This document shows, one piece after another, positions 44,446 to 53,129 of a stretch of 64,000 nt of DNA. Origin of the DNA: Lentilitoribacter sp039986595 (GTDB taxonomy: Bacteria > Pseudomonadota > Alphaproteobacteria > Rhizobiales > Rhizobiaceae). Position 1 is the stretch's first letter. Each line of letters begins with the position of its first letter. A program made the position numbers and the translations under genes. The notes under the pieces are model-generated. The model was not told the DNA's origin. It did not search any database and saw only the letters and a program-made list of their open reading frames with translations. The DNA lies in the NCBI GenBank assembly GCA_039986595.1, contig JBDWQJ010000005.1, positions 496,001-560,000 of the forward strand, given 5' to 3'.

Positions 44446-45828
44446 ATGGCTACGATTGAATCTATAAGACGAGAATATGAACGCTATCCTCCAACAGGGA
44501 TACGCCGTTACACACGTTGGTTTAGAAGACGTGTTCCAACAGGTCTATACGCGCGTTCTTTGCTAATTATCATTGTTCCAATGGTGTTGCTGCAGTCAGT
44601 GGTGGCATTTGTATTTATGGAGCGCCACTGGCAAACAGTAACACAAAGACTATCAACGGCTGTAACGCGCGACATTGCTGCCGTTGTTGATATGCTTGCA
44701 ACCTATCCTGAAGATAAAAGCTATGAAGAAATAGTGCGAATTGCGCGCGATCGTTTGGATTTAAATATCTCAATTGAAGAAGGCACAACTCTACCTCCGC
44801 CACGACCAAAACCATTTTTTTCAATTCTAGATCAAACGCTTAGCGATGAGCTAATCAAACAAGTGCAGCTCCCTTTTTGGATCGACACGGTGGGAGATTC
44901 AAACCTCGTTGAAATACGCATCCAATTGGGTGCAGAAGTTCTACAAGTCTTTGCGCGGCGCAGTCAGGCTTATGCCTCCAACACACATATTTTCCTGTTA
45001 TGGATGGTCGGAACATCGCTCGTTTTGCTTCTGATTTCAATTTTATTCCTGCGTGGCCAAATCCGGCCAATTTTAAGACTAGCCGACGCTGCTGAAAAGT
45101 TTGGTAAAGGACAACCAACACCTGAGGATTTCCGTCCCAGAGGCGCTGATGAAGTGCGGCGCGCGGGCCTTGCATTTATTCGAATGCGTGAACGGATTGA
45201 AAAGCAAATCGAACAAAGAACAGCAATGCTATCAGGTGTCAGCCATGACTTACGCACCGTTCTCACACGTTTTCGTTTGCAATTGGCAATTCTCGGTGAT
45301 GATGAGGAAATCAAAAGCCTTGATCAAGATGTTAAAGACATGCAGTCCATGCTTGAAGGATATCTTGCCTTTACTAAGGGTGAAGCTGAAGAAGATTTCG
45401 GTTCAATCGATCTCAACGCGCTTGTCAGCAAGCTTGAAAAAGATGGTAAGCTACACGGTAAAGAAGTCACCAGCAGCGTCACAGGTATTAGCCAAGCAGA
45501 TGTGCGACCAGGTGCCTTTACCCGCATCATAAACAATCTGTTTTCAAATGCTTGCCGCTATGGAAATAAGGTCAAAATTACCGTCACATCAGATGCAGCA
45601 TGGCTTGTGTTTACTGTCGAAGACGATGGCCCAGGCATACCCGAAGCATCACGAGAAGATGTGTTTAGACCATTTTTCAGATTAGATGAAGCGCGCAATC
45701 AGGATGAGCAAGGAACAGGTTTAGGGCTCGCGATTGCCCAAGACATAGCAAGAAGCCATGGCGGTGATATCACGCTTTCTGATAGCAAGCTCGGCGGCTT
45801 AAAAGCAACGGTGCGCGTGCCAGCTTAA
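44446..45828 (+). CDS. Sensor histidine kinase, EnvZ-like
   Basis: A 460-residue kinase with two membrane helices (about 35-55 and 185-205) bounding a periplasmic sensor of about 130 residues, then HAMP (about 208-260), HisKA with phosphoacceptor His267 in SGVSHDLRTVLTRFRLQLA, and the HATPase domain with N-box NNLFSNACRYG, G1 DDGPGIP and G2 GTGLGLAIAQDI. It belongs with the OmpR-type regulator upstream. The periplasmic sensor has no recognisable ligand domain. The gene is convergent with csaA. Confidence 0.93.
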   Translation: MATIESIRREYERYPPTGIRRYTRWFRRRVPTGLYARSLLIIIVPMVLLQSVVAFVFMERHWQTVTQRLSTAVTRDIAAVVDMLATYPEDKSYEEIVRIARDRLDLNISIEEGTTLPPPRPKPFFSILDQTLSDELIKQVQLPFWIDTVGDSNLVEIRIQLGAEVLQVFARRSQAYASNTHIFLLWMVGTSLVLLLISILFLRGQIRPILRLADAAEKFGKGQPTPEDFRPRGADEVRRAGLAFIRMRERIEKQIEQRTAMLSGVSHDLRTVLTRFRLQLAILGDDEEIKSLDQDVKDMQSMLEGYLAFTKGEAEEDFGSIDLNALVSKLEKDGKLHGKEVTSSVTGISQADVRPGAFTRIINNLFSNACRYGNKVKITVTSDAAWLVFTVEDDGPGIPEASREDVFRPFFRLDEARNQDEQGTGLGLAIAQDIARSHGGDITLSDSKLGGLKATVRVPA

Positions 45829-45836
45829 CTGCTAAA

Positions 45837-46178
45837 CTACATCAAGCGCTCGCCGTTTGGAATATCTTTGGTAACACCAGCAAGAACGATTGCACCATCT
45901 TTATCAGCAAATCCGAGCGTTAGCACTTCGGACATAAACGGGCCAATTTGTCGTGGTGGGAAATTGACCACAGCCATGACCTGACGGCCGACCAACTCCT
46001 CTGGTTGGTAGTGTACGGTAATTTGTGCTGAGGTCTTTTTGATCCCAATTTCTGGGCCAAAATCAATTTTCATTTTAATCGCAGGTTTGCGCGCCTCGGG
46101 AAATAGATTGGCTTCAATCACAGTCCCCATACGAATATCAACTTTTTCAAAGTCATCCCAAGCAATAAAATCTGACAT
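45837..46178 (-). CDS. csaA: tRNA-binding protein CsaA
   Basis: A 113-residue OB-fold protein of the CsaA/TRBP111 family: FEKVDIRMGTVIEANLFPEARKPA at the N-terminus and LVGRQVMAVVNFPPRQIGPFMSEVLTLG in the middle. It binds tRNA; a secretion chaperone role has been suggested in Bacillus. The ATG overlaps the proC stop by one base (TAATG), so the two are translated together. The relation to proline synthesis is not understood. Confidence 0.92.
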   Translation of the reverse strand: MSDFIAWDDFEKVDIRMGTVIEANLFPEARKPAIKMKIDFGPEIGIKKTSAQITVHYQPEELVGRQVMAVVNFPPRQIGPFMSEVLTLGFADKDGAIVLAGVTKDIPNGERLM

Positions 46179-46993
46179 TATTTCGCAAGTTCCTCTGAAC
46201 GGGTTTTGGCTGCTAAAATAGCACGATCAAAAATCTGTTGCATCCCGTCATCTTCAGCCATCAGCACTGCAAGCGCTGCAGCTGTCGTACCTCCAGGGGA
46301 GGTCACATTCTGCCTGAGTGTGCTCGCATCATCATCGGAACGACGCATAAGCTCCCCTGCTCCAGAAACAGTTTCACGCGCAAGACGCATGGCAAGCTCA
46401 GGTTCCAACCCTGCTTTTACTCCAGCTTGCGCCATAACTTCAGCCAACAAGAAAACATATGCCGGACCGCTACCAGAAACAGCGGTCACCGCATCAATCG
46501 TGCTCTCATCGTCAAACCATTCAACCGGACCACATACCGATAAAAGCTGAGTAACGAGTTCTCGCCCGTCGCCTGACAAACCATCTTCCGCCATCACACC
46601 GGTAATCCCGCGCCCAATCATTGCAGGCGTATTTGGCATCGCCCGAACAACGAGCCCTGAAGCAATATGTGATTTAATCACCGCAATCGTTGTACCAGCG
46701 GCAATACTGACAATTAAGGTGTTTTCATCAACACATGAGATAACTGATGGTAAAACTTTGTCCATCATTTGAGGCTTAATCGCTAAAACCAGAACGGAAG
46801 CTTTTGCATCAGATGGTACTGATGGCCCATGGCTTATGCCGCGCTCATCCAGCTGTTTTGCCATATCAGCACTTAAACCAGGGTCCGCTACATAAAATGG
46901 GGCGACATTTAAATCATGATCTAGCCAGCCGCGTAATACGGCACCACCCATATTTCCTGCACCCAGGAGAACTATCGGACGATCAGATGACAT
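46178..46993 (-). CDS. proC: Pyrroline-5-carboxylate reductase
   Basis: A 271-residue NAD(P)H-dependent reductase that makes proline from pyrroline-5-carboxylate. The Rossmann motif is VLLGAGNMGGAVLRGWL, with AIKPQMMDKVLP, VRAMPNTPAMIGRGI, DAVTAVSGSGPAY and the C-terminal signature LRQNVTSPGGTTAAAL. The gene sits between ybjN (stop and start adjoining) and csaA (1-bp overlap), forming a three-gene operon ybjN-proC-csaA, an order typical of Rhizobiales. Confidence 0.96.
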   Translation of the reverse strand: MSSDRPIVLLGAGNMGGAVLRGWLDHDLNVAPFYVADPGLSADMAKQLDERGISHGPSVPSDAKASVLVLAIKPQMMDKVLPSVISCVDENTLIVSIAAGTTIAVIKSHIASGLVVRAMPNTPAMIGRGITGVMAEDGLSGDGRELVTQLLSVCGPVEWFDDESTIDAVTAVSGSGPAYVFLLAEVMAQAGVKAGLEPELAMRLARETVSGAGELMRRSDDDASTLRQNVTSPGGTTAAALAVLMAEDDGMQQIFDRAILAAKTRSEELAK

Positions 46994-47494
46994 TTAGGCC
47001 GAACCTTGGGTCTCAAACATGACAAGATCAATTGCTTTTTGCGCATCAATGCCAGCCCAAGCCACAAATTGGAAAGACTGAAAATATGCTTCGCAGGATT
47101 CAACCGCGCTTGAAAGTAAGCTTTCAACCTGCTGGCTCGTTGGTTCTGCTCCACCAGATAAGAGCAAAGACTGGCGGAAGATCATCACACTGTCTTTCAA
47201 CCACAAATCAAAGTGCCCCATTAAAACCTGACCATTGATCAAGGAGATAAGTTTCAGCAATTCGTGAGATCTGTTGTCTTGGACGTTGAAGTCAAACGCA
47301 CAGGCAATATGAAGCGCCTCATGGGCTTCAAGCCAGGAAAATGATATCTGATAATTTGCCCACTCACCTTCGATGATCATCGCAATTTCATCATCACAGG
47401 AACGCTCGAAAGACCAATCATTATTGGCCGCAACAAATTCAATCACATCTACCGGGTTAGAATGCCGCTCAATATCTAACTCAACCAAATTCAT
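46994..47494 (-). CDS. YbjN domain protein
   Basis: A 166-residue protein with the YbjN/type III secretion chaperone-like fold; NPVDVIEFVAANNDWSFERSCDDEIAM and ISLINGQVLMGHFDLW are typical. Its role is unclear; E. coli YbjN affects motility and stress when overexpressed. A GAGG sits 7 nt before the ATG at 47494; the GTG three bases upstream is less likely. It is the first gene of the ybjN-proC-csaA operon, with its stop directly before the proC ATG. Confidence 0.85.
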   Translation of the reverse strand: MNLVELDIERHSNPVDVIEFVAANNDWSFERSCDDEIAMIIEGEWANYQISFSWLEAHEALHIACAFDFNVQDNRSHELLKLISLINGQVLMGHFDLWLKDSVMIFRQSLLLSGGAEPTSQQVESLLSSAVESCEAYFQSFQFVAWAGIDAQKAIDLVMFETQGSA

Positions 47495-47654
47495 CACAAA
47501 GCCTCATCTGCTTCAAAGCTCTAATTCTTTTAGAATGCGAACTCAAAACCAACAATTATCAAATTTATATCTAGGATACTGACGCAACAAGCCTTTGCGA
47601 GGCTTACCGGACAGAATTCCGAATCATCTATAAGAATCAGTGTATAAGAGCAGA

Positions 47655-47681
47655 TTCAGCATTCCATCCCCCGATGCTGAA
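47655..47681. repeat. Hairpin with C-rich loop in ybjN-ubiK gap
   Basis: TTCAGCAT (47655-47662) and ATGCTGAA (47674-47681) form a perfect 8-bp stem; on the plus strand the 11-nt loop holds CCATCCCCC. A second stem, TCCACAGG/CCTGTGGA (47768-47775 with 47785-47792), lies nearer ubiK and is flanked by T and A runs, without a T tail on the exit side on either strand. The 47495-47830 gap has no credible gene; a small RNA is possible but not shown. Confidence 0.4.
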
Positions 47682-47830
47682 AAATATTTTTGAACGGCTT
47701 ATTTACAATTACCAAATTGATTCCAAAGTCTTTAGTAAATGACTCAGGAATAAGGGTTTTTTGGCTCTCCACAGGACGCGTCGCCCTGTGGAAAAAAAAT
47801 ATGTATAAAGTTTTTATAAGATTCAGAGTG

Positions 47831-48142
47831 TTAGTCTGAAGATGCTTTCGGTTTGCGTGGGGACGATTTTGCAGGTTTCTGACTTGCAGCTAACTGCTTC
47901 TCAAGTTCATCAATCCGCGCTTTAAGGGCATCGTTTTCTTCACGTGCTTTTACGGCCATTTCACGAACGGCATCAAATTCATCGCGTTTGACAATGTCGG
48001 CATTATTTAAGAAACGCTCAAACTGACTTTGCAGTGCTGTTTCCGCTTCTTTTGCCACACCTTGTGCCGCGCCAGCTGCATCTGTCATAAGCTTTGCAAA
48101 TTCATCGAAAATTCGATTTGGACCTTGGTTCATCTCATTCAC
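47831..48142 (-). CDS. ubiK: Accessory factor UbiK family protein (BMFP domain)
   Basis: A 103-residue protein with an N-terminal amphipathic helix (RIFDEFAKLMTDAAGAAQGVAKE), a mid segment ETALQSQFERFLNNADIVKRDEFDAVREMA typical of BMFP/DUF526 proteins, a coiled coil (about 60-88) and a basic C-terminal tail. UbiK assists ubiquinone biosynthesis with UbiJ in E. coli; alphaproteobacterial members are less well studied. It is divergent from lgt, with an 18-bp palindrome between them. Confidence 0.85.
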   Translation of the reverse strand: MNEMNQGPNRIFDEFAKLMTDAAGAAQGVAKEAETALQSQFERFLNNADIVKRDEFDAVREMAVKAREENDALKARIDELEKQLAASQKPAKSSPRKPKASSD

Positions 48143-48188
48143 CTCTTTGTGTGATCATGCATTAAGCAACATTCTTTATACCTGAAGT

Positions 48189-48206
48189 AAGTATAAGCTT
48201 ATACTT
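48189..48206. promoter_or_regulatory. 18-bp perfect palindrome between ubiK and lgt
   Basis: AAGTATAAGCTTATACTT, self-complementary over all 18 bases, 47 bp upstream of ubiK and 156 bp upstream of lgt. A symmetric AT-rich site in a divergent promoter region suggests an operator for a dimeric regulator. The regulator is not identified. Confidence 0.5.
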
Positions 48207-48361
48207 TTGCAAGAAATTTCAGCACCTAAATAATGGGCAAATCACCGCAAGTTGAATGTCTTTGCCTTGACCAGACCATAAACTAAACGCATTGTCGCGG
48301 CGCAGTTTTAGGTGCTTTTTGAAGCCACCAACAATATCAACTTCAGATACGGATCAATTTC

Positions 48362-49213
48362 TTGGACATTATACTACTTCCATTCTCACTTCTCACATTT
48401 CCGAAAATTGATCCCGTCATCTTTTCTATCGGCCCTTTTGATGTCAGATGGTATGGCCTTGCTTATGTCGCGGGCATCTTATTGGGCTGGGCATATGCAC
48501 GAGAGTTGCAAAAGCGCAGCAATCTTTGGCCAAATAATCAGCAAGCCATGAAGATGATTGATTTAGATGATTTTGTTTTATGGGCGGCTATCGGCATCGT
48601 TGCAGGTGGGCGTATCGGCTATATCTTATTTTACGATTTCGCCTCGATACTTGAAAATCCAGCGCGAATTATTGAGGTATGGAATGGCGGCATGTCTTTT
48701 CATGGCGGCGTATTGGGTACAGTTATTGCAATGATGCTATTTGCTTACTTGCGCAAATTCAGCATGTGGAGCCTGTTTGATATTGTATGTGCAGCGGCCC
48801 CTGTAGGAATATTCTTTGGACGTATTGCAAATTTCATCAACGGAGAGCTCTGGGGTCGATTAACCTCAGCCCCTTGGGCTTTTGTATTCCCAGGCGGAGG
48901 CCCGTTTCCGCGTCACCCTTCTCAACTATACGAAGCCATACTGGAAGGCATTGTGCTCTTTTTAATTCTAGCGGTTCTGTGTCTTGTGTTTAAAAAACTC
49001 AAACAACCTGGCTTCATCGCAGGCGCCTTTATTTTTGGATATGGAAGTGCACGAATATTCGTTGAATTCTTCCGCGAACCAGATGCCCATATTGGTTTTA
49101 TATTTGGCGGCTGGTTTACAATGGGAATGCTTCTATCCATTCCACTGCTTGCGATAGGCCTATGGGGTATGCTAACTGCATCTTCGCGGGTTAAAACAAT
49201 CAGGTCGGAATAG
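48362..49213 (+). CDS. lgt: Prolipoprotein diacylglyceryl transferase
   Basis: A 283-residue, seven-helix inner-membrane enzyme that transfers diacylglycerol from phosphatidylglycerol to the lipobox cysteine, the first step of lipoprotein maturation. Signatures are VRWYGLAYVAGILLGW, GGMSFHGGVLGT and the Lgt motif GRIANFINGELWGR. The start is a TTG at 48362 with GGAT upstream; no suitable ATG exists nearby. midA follows after 9 bp. This window contains several lipoproteins (2472, 27818 and 52400) that are its expected substrates. Confidence 0.95.
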   Translation: MDIILLPFSLLTFPKIDPVIFSIGPFDVRWYGLAYVAGILLGWAYARELQKRSNLWPNNQQAMKMIDLDDFVLWAAIGIVAGGRIGYILFYDFASILENPARIIEVWNGGMSFHGGVLGTVIAMMLFAYLRKFSMWSLFDIVCAAAPVGIFFGRIANFINGELWGRLTSAPWAFVFPGGGPFPRHPSQLYEAILEGIVLFLILAVLCLVFKKLKQPGFIAGAFIFGYGSARIFVEFFREPDAHIGFIFGGWFTMGMLLSIPLLAIGLWGMLTASSRVKTIRSE

Positions 49214-49222
49214 CTTAAAAAC

Positions 49223-50353
49223 ATGCCTACACCCTTGGAATTAAAGATCCGGGATTTAGTAAACGTGAATGGTCCAATCAGTGTTGCGGACTATTTTGCG
49301 CTATGTTTGGCTGACCCTGAACATGGTTATTACAAAACAAAAGAACCCTTTGGGCATGAGGGTGACTTCATAACCGCCCCTGAAATCAGCCAGCTTTTTG
49401 GTGAAATGCTTGGCATATATCTCGTGCAATCCTGGCAAAAGCATGCGCCACAAGGTCCGGTTCGCTTGGTTGAGATTGGGCCAGGACGCGGAACATTAAT
49501 GGCTGATGCGCTCAGAGTGATATCTCAAGCGCAAAAAACACATCTTAATCAGCTGACAATTCATATGGTTGAAACGAGCCCTCGCCTGAGAGAAAAACAA
49601 GCTGAGACATTGTCCTTATATAAAGACAAGATCACCTGGCATGATACATTTGAAGATGTTCCAGACGGCTTTACTTTGCTTGTAGCCAACGAATTGTTTG
49701 ATGCAATTCCAATCCGGCAGTTTGTAAAGACCGATACTGGTTTTCGCGAGCGCATGGTGACAGTTGACGCAAACGATCAACTCAATTTCACAGTCGGGGT
49801 TGCGGGTATTGATCCTGATTTATTACCTGAAAATCATAAAACCCAACCCATCGGTACAATTTATGAACTCGCTCCGGCACGCGCAAATGTTGTGGCTTCC
49901 ATTGCCGCGCGCTTATCTGAACAAGGTGGCAGCGCGTTGGTCATCGACTATGGCTTTAATGCCGCTGGGTTTGGCGACACCTTACAAGCTATTCGCAAGC
50001 ATAACTATGATCATCCGCTGGCAAACCCCGGTGTTGCGGACTTAACCAGTCATGTGGATTTTGAAACGCTAATGCATGTCTCTCATGCGGCAGGCTCACA
50101 TATTCATGGTATCATGCATCAGGGTGATTTTCTGGTTGGATTAGGACTGTTGCAACGCGCTGGGGCGCTCGGACACAACAAAGATCACGCAACACAGCAA
50201 GAAATCAGAAGCGCAGTTGAACGCCTTGCAGGCGAAGGTCAAGGCAATATGGGTGAATTGTTTAAGGTCCTAGCCATTAGCGGTGCACCAATTCAACTTG
50301 CACCATTTATCGCTGGTAACACTATCTCCAATGAAGAGAATCATCCAAACTAA
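49223..50353 (+). CDS. MidA/NDUFAF7-type SAM-dependent methyltransferase
   Basis: A 376-residue class I methyltransferase of the MidA (DUF185) family. The SAM-binding motif is LVEIGPGRGTLMADAL and the family N-terminus ISVADYFALCLADPEHGYY...EGDFITAPEIS is clear. Its mitochondrial relative NDUFAF7 dimethylates an arginine of complex I subunit NDUFS2 during assembly; the alphaproteobacterial protein probably does the same to NuoD. It lies between lgt and pgeF in an order shared with other Rhizobiales. Confidence 0.92.
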   Translation: MPTPLELKIRDLVNVNGPISVADYFALCLADPEHGYYKTKEPFGHEGDFITAPEISQLFGEMLGIYLVQSWQKHAPQGPVRLVEIGPGRGTLMADALRVISQAQKTHLNQLTIHMVETSPRLREKQAETLSLYKDKITWHDTFEDVPDGFTLLVANELFDAIPIRQFVKTDTGFRERMVTVDANDQLNFTVGVAGIDPDLLPENHKTQPIGTIYELAPARANVVASIAARLSEQGGSALVIDYGFNAAGFGDTLQAIRKHNYDHPLANPGVADLTSHVDFETLMHVSHAAGSHIHGIMHQGDFLVGLGLLQRAGALGHNKDHATQQEIRSAVERLAGEGQGNMGELFKVLAISGAPIQLAPFIAGNTISNEENHPN

Positions 50354-50416
50354 CGCTTCATAAATTTCAATATGCGCGCCAAAAAGACATTAGCGGTGAT
50401 GCAAGAGGTGTAATCA

Positions 50417-51208
50417 GTGAATTCAAAACCAGTTGCTCAGTTTATCGAAAGCCCAAAACTGAAAGTGCTTCATGCGCAGTCGGGCATCAGCCACGGTTTT
50501 TTCACGCGCCATGGTGGCTGTTCAGATGGCATTTTTTCAAGCTTAAATGCTGGCCTTGGTTCAGGTGATGATACTAATAGCGTTATTGAAAATAGAGAAC
50601 GTATTTGCAGCGCATTGAATACAAAGCCTGTAAACTTGGCAACGCTTCATCAACATCATTCCTCGGACGTATTTGTTGCAACTGGCGGTATTGTGCAAGA
50701 TCGACCTAAAGCCGATGGCATTGTTACCAAAACACCGGGAACCGCGGTGGGGGTTGTCACAGCAGATTGTGGCCCGGTATTATTTGCAGATCCTGAGAAC
50801 AAAGTTATCGGTGCTGCCCATGCTGGTTGGCGCGGTGCATTTGATGGTGTCTTACAAAACACTATTGAAAAGATGATTGACCTTGGTGCTAAGCGTGAGA
50901 ATATCACAGCTTCACTTGGACCATGCATTTCGCAAAAGAACTATGAAGTTGGGCCAGAGTTTTATCAACGCTTCCTCGACAAAGATGAAAGTCTTTCAAA
51001 ACACTTCAAACCATCTCAGACAAAAGATCATTATCTTTATGACTTGAATGCCTTCATTCAGGATCAGCTAAAATCAGCAGGTGTGATTGCCGAAGATTTA
51101 GCGGTTTGCACATATGATGAAGACAACGGTTATTTTTCCTACAGACGCACGACACATCGCAGCGAAAAAGATTATGGTCGGCAACTTTCTGTTATTACGT
51201 TAGGTTAA
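50417..51208 (+). CDS. pgeF: PgeF family protein (YfiH, laccase-domain purine nucleoside phosphorylase-like)
   Basis: A 263-residue single-domain CNF1/YfiH fold protein. The zinc-binding residues are the His of TLHQHHSSDV, the Cys of TADCGPVLFAD and the His of GAAHAGWRGAFDG. Members act on nucleosides or edit peptidoglycan stem peptides (PgeF). The start is a GTG at 50417 with AGAGGTG 7 nt upstream. The M24 gene follows after 4 bp, so they form a unit with lgt-midA. Confidence 0.93.
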   Translation: MNSKPVAQFIESPKLKVLHAQSGISHGFFTRHGGCSDGIFSSLNAGLGSGDDTNSVIENRERICSALNTKPVNLATLHQHHSSDVFVATGGIVQDRPKADGIVTKTPGTAVGVVTADCGPVLFADPENKVIGAAHAGWRGAFDGVLQNTIEKMIDLGAKRENITASLGPCISQKNYEVGPEFYQRFLDKDESLSKHFKPSQTKDHYLYDLNAFIQDQLKSAGVIAEDLAVCTYDEDNGYFSYRRTTHRSEKDYGRQLSVITLG

Positions 51209-51212
51209 ATTA

Positions 51213-52361
51213 ATGCCAATCTATTTCACCGATGATGAATATAAATCCCGCGTTGAGCGCGTTCGCGCAGGCATGAAGGCAAATGAAAATGATGCCATGC
51301 TAATTTTCGCGCAAGAGAGCATGTATTGGCTGACAGGCTATGACACATTCGGATATTGCTTCTTCCAATGCTTGATCCTTACGCAAAACGATATGATCTT
51401 GCTGACACGCTCCGCAGATTTACGCCAAGCGCAGCAAACATCTAATATTGGTGACATTCGCATATGGAAAGATCGCGCAGATGCAAACCCCGCGTCTGAC
51501 CTCAAGGACATTTTATCTGAACTCGGCTTATCTGGTAAAAAGCTTGGCATTGAACTCGACACACACGGGCTAACTGCTGCGAACTATCGGAAAGTCACAG
51601 GTCAATTGGATAACTTTGCCGAACTGATTGAACAATCCTATCTCATTAGCGAACTACGACTTGTCAAAAGTGAACAAGAAATCGAATATGCAAAACGCGC
51701 TGGTGTTTTAGCTGATGATGCGCTGGATGCTGCAATTGCTGCTGTTAAATCAGATGGAGATGAAGCTTCTGTTCTGGCTGCCATGCAAAGCGTAATCTTT
51801 GCAAATGGAGGTGATTATCCCGGCAATGAATTTATCATTGGCTCCGGAAGGGACGCTCTTCTTTGTCGATATAAATCAGGCCGTCGAAAACTATCGCAAA
51901 ATGACCAGTTAACTTTGGAATGGGCTGGTTCTTTTGCCCATTATCATGCGGCAATGATGCGCACGATAATTATCGGCAAGCCAATGCCACTTCACGGCAA
52001 ACTGTTTGAAGCAAGCCAAGAAGCACTCATTGCTGTGGTTGATAACATGCAACCGGGCAAAACATTTGGAGACGTTTTCCAAGCGCATGCAGATGCATTA
52101 GATGCAAAAGGATTATCCAACCATCGTCTAAATGCTTGCGGTTATTCACTTGGCGCACGGTTTACGCCATCATGGATGGAGCATCAGATGTTTTACGAGA
52201 ACAACCCGCAGGAAATCAAACCGGGGATGACATTGTTTGCACATATGATTATTGCTGATTCTGAAACCGAAACCGCAATGACTCTCGGCCAAACCTTTTT
52301 GACCACACAGGGAAAGGCTGAGAATTTATCCCAAAACGGCTTCGACTTAATCCAGTGTTGA
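51213..52361 (+). CDS. M24 peptidase-like (creatinase/Xaa-Pro peptidase fold) protein
   Basis: A 382-residue pita-bread fold protein: an N-terminal creatinase domain (about 1-130) and a C-terminal M24 domain (about 155-370). The usual metal ligands of aminopeptidase P appear replaced: the first Asp region reads LEWAGSFAHYHAAMMRT, the His region NACGYSLGARFTPSW and the Glu region FAHMIIADSETETAMTLGQTF. This is the pattern of non-metal creatinase-like or ectoine-hydrolase-like members, so peptidase activity should not be assumed. It is 4 bp after pgeF and 38 bp before the lipoprotein gene. Confidence 0.85.
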   Translation: MPIYFTDDEYKSRVERVRAGMKANENDAMLIFAQESMYWLTGYDTFGYCFFQCLILTQNDMILLTRSADLRQAQQTSNIGDIRIWKDRADANPASDLKDILSELGLSGKKLGIELDTHGLTAANYRKVTGQLDNFAELIEQSYLISELRLVKSEQEIEYAKRAGVLADDALDAAIAAVKSDGDEASVLAAMQSVIFANGGDYPGNEFIIGSGRDALLCRYKSGRRKLSQNDQLTLEWAGSFAHYHAAMMRTIIIGKPMPLHGKLFEASQEALIAVVDNMQPGKTFGDVFQAHADALDAKGLSNHRLNACGYSLGARFTPSWMEHQMFYENNPQEIKPGMTLFAHMIIADSETETAMTLGQTFLTTQGKAENLSQNGFDLIQC

Positions 52362-52399
52362 TACTAAACTAACGTTTTTACTGAAGGTAAGCACAGCGC

Positions 52400-52921
52400 A
52401 TGGCATTTAGATTTAAGAGTTTGGTTGGGTTCGTCTTACTTGTTGTTTTTGCCCTTACAGGCTGCAACAGCACAGAAAGCGTGCTTCAGCCCATCCCTAA
52501 TGCGAGCAACACCACAACTACACCTTCATCTGCTGCGGTAACGCAATCAGTTGACCAAGGCATATTGGTAAGCTTTCTGCCCGTAACGGGGGCACCGGCA
52601 GATAAACTAAACATTTTATCGCAAACATTGGCTCAGAAAACCAAAGAAAACGGCATCACAATTGTCTCGGCATCCAATGCCGAAGCGCAATATGCGATCA
52701 AAGGGTTTTTATCGGCATTCTCTGATGAAACGAACACAACGATTGTTTACGTTTGGGATATTTTAGACCCAACAGGTGCGCGACTTTACCGAATCCAAGG
52801 GCAAAGCGATACAATTGGCGCTGGAGCAGACCCATGGCAGTTCGTAACACCCCAAGTTATGCAAAAAATTGCCAGCAAAAGCGTAACAGAATTTATAAAT
52901 TGGCAACGACAACAGAGCTAA
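52400..52921 (+). CDS. Hypothetical lipoprotein
   Basis: A 173-residue protein with a lipoprotein signal peptide and lipobox LTGC (residues 19-22), a low-complexity Ser/Thr/Pro linker (about 25-52) and a compact alpha/beta domain (about 55-170; ITIVSASNAEAQYAIKGFLSAF and VYVWDILDPTGARLYRIQG). Unnamed lipoproteins with such a domain are common in Rhizobiales. It may be co-transcribed with the M24 gene 38 bp upstream. The 208-bp gap to prs carries a CTGCCA/TGGCAG hairpin and the prs promoter. Confidence 0.78.
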   Translation: MAFRFKSLVGFVLLVVFALTGCNSTESVLQPIPNASNTTTTPSSAAVTQSVDQGILVSFLPVTGAPADKLNILSQTLAQKTKENGITIVSASNAEAQYAIKGFLSAFSDETNTTIVYVWDILDPTGARLYRIQGQSDTIGAGADPWQFVTPQVMQKIASKSVTEFINWQRQQS

Positions 52922-53129
52922 CAGTCACCTGAAACGTTTTAAATTGGAACCATCTTCAGGATTCTGTCAAGAAATGCATTTTTATGTGGAAAGGTTCTTG
53001 AAATCGTCGTAAAGGCCGCTAAAAGCACTGCCATAGCCTTTTGGCAGAGTTGATTAACTTGACCAAATGCGCATGCATATATCATACGTTATATGCGGGA
53101 CCCAATTGTAGAGATACGGGCGGAACAAG

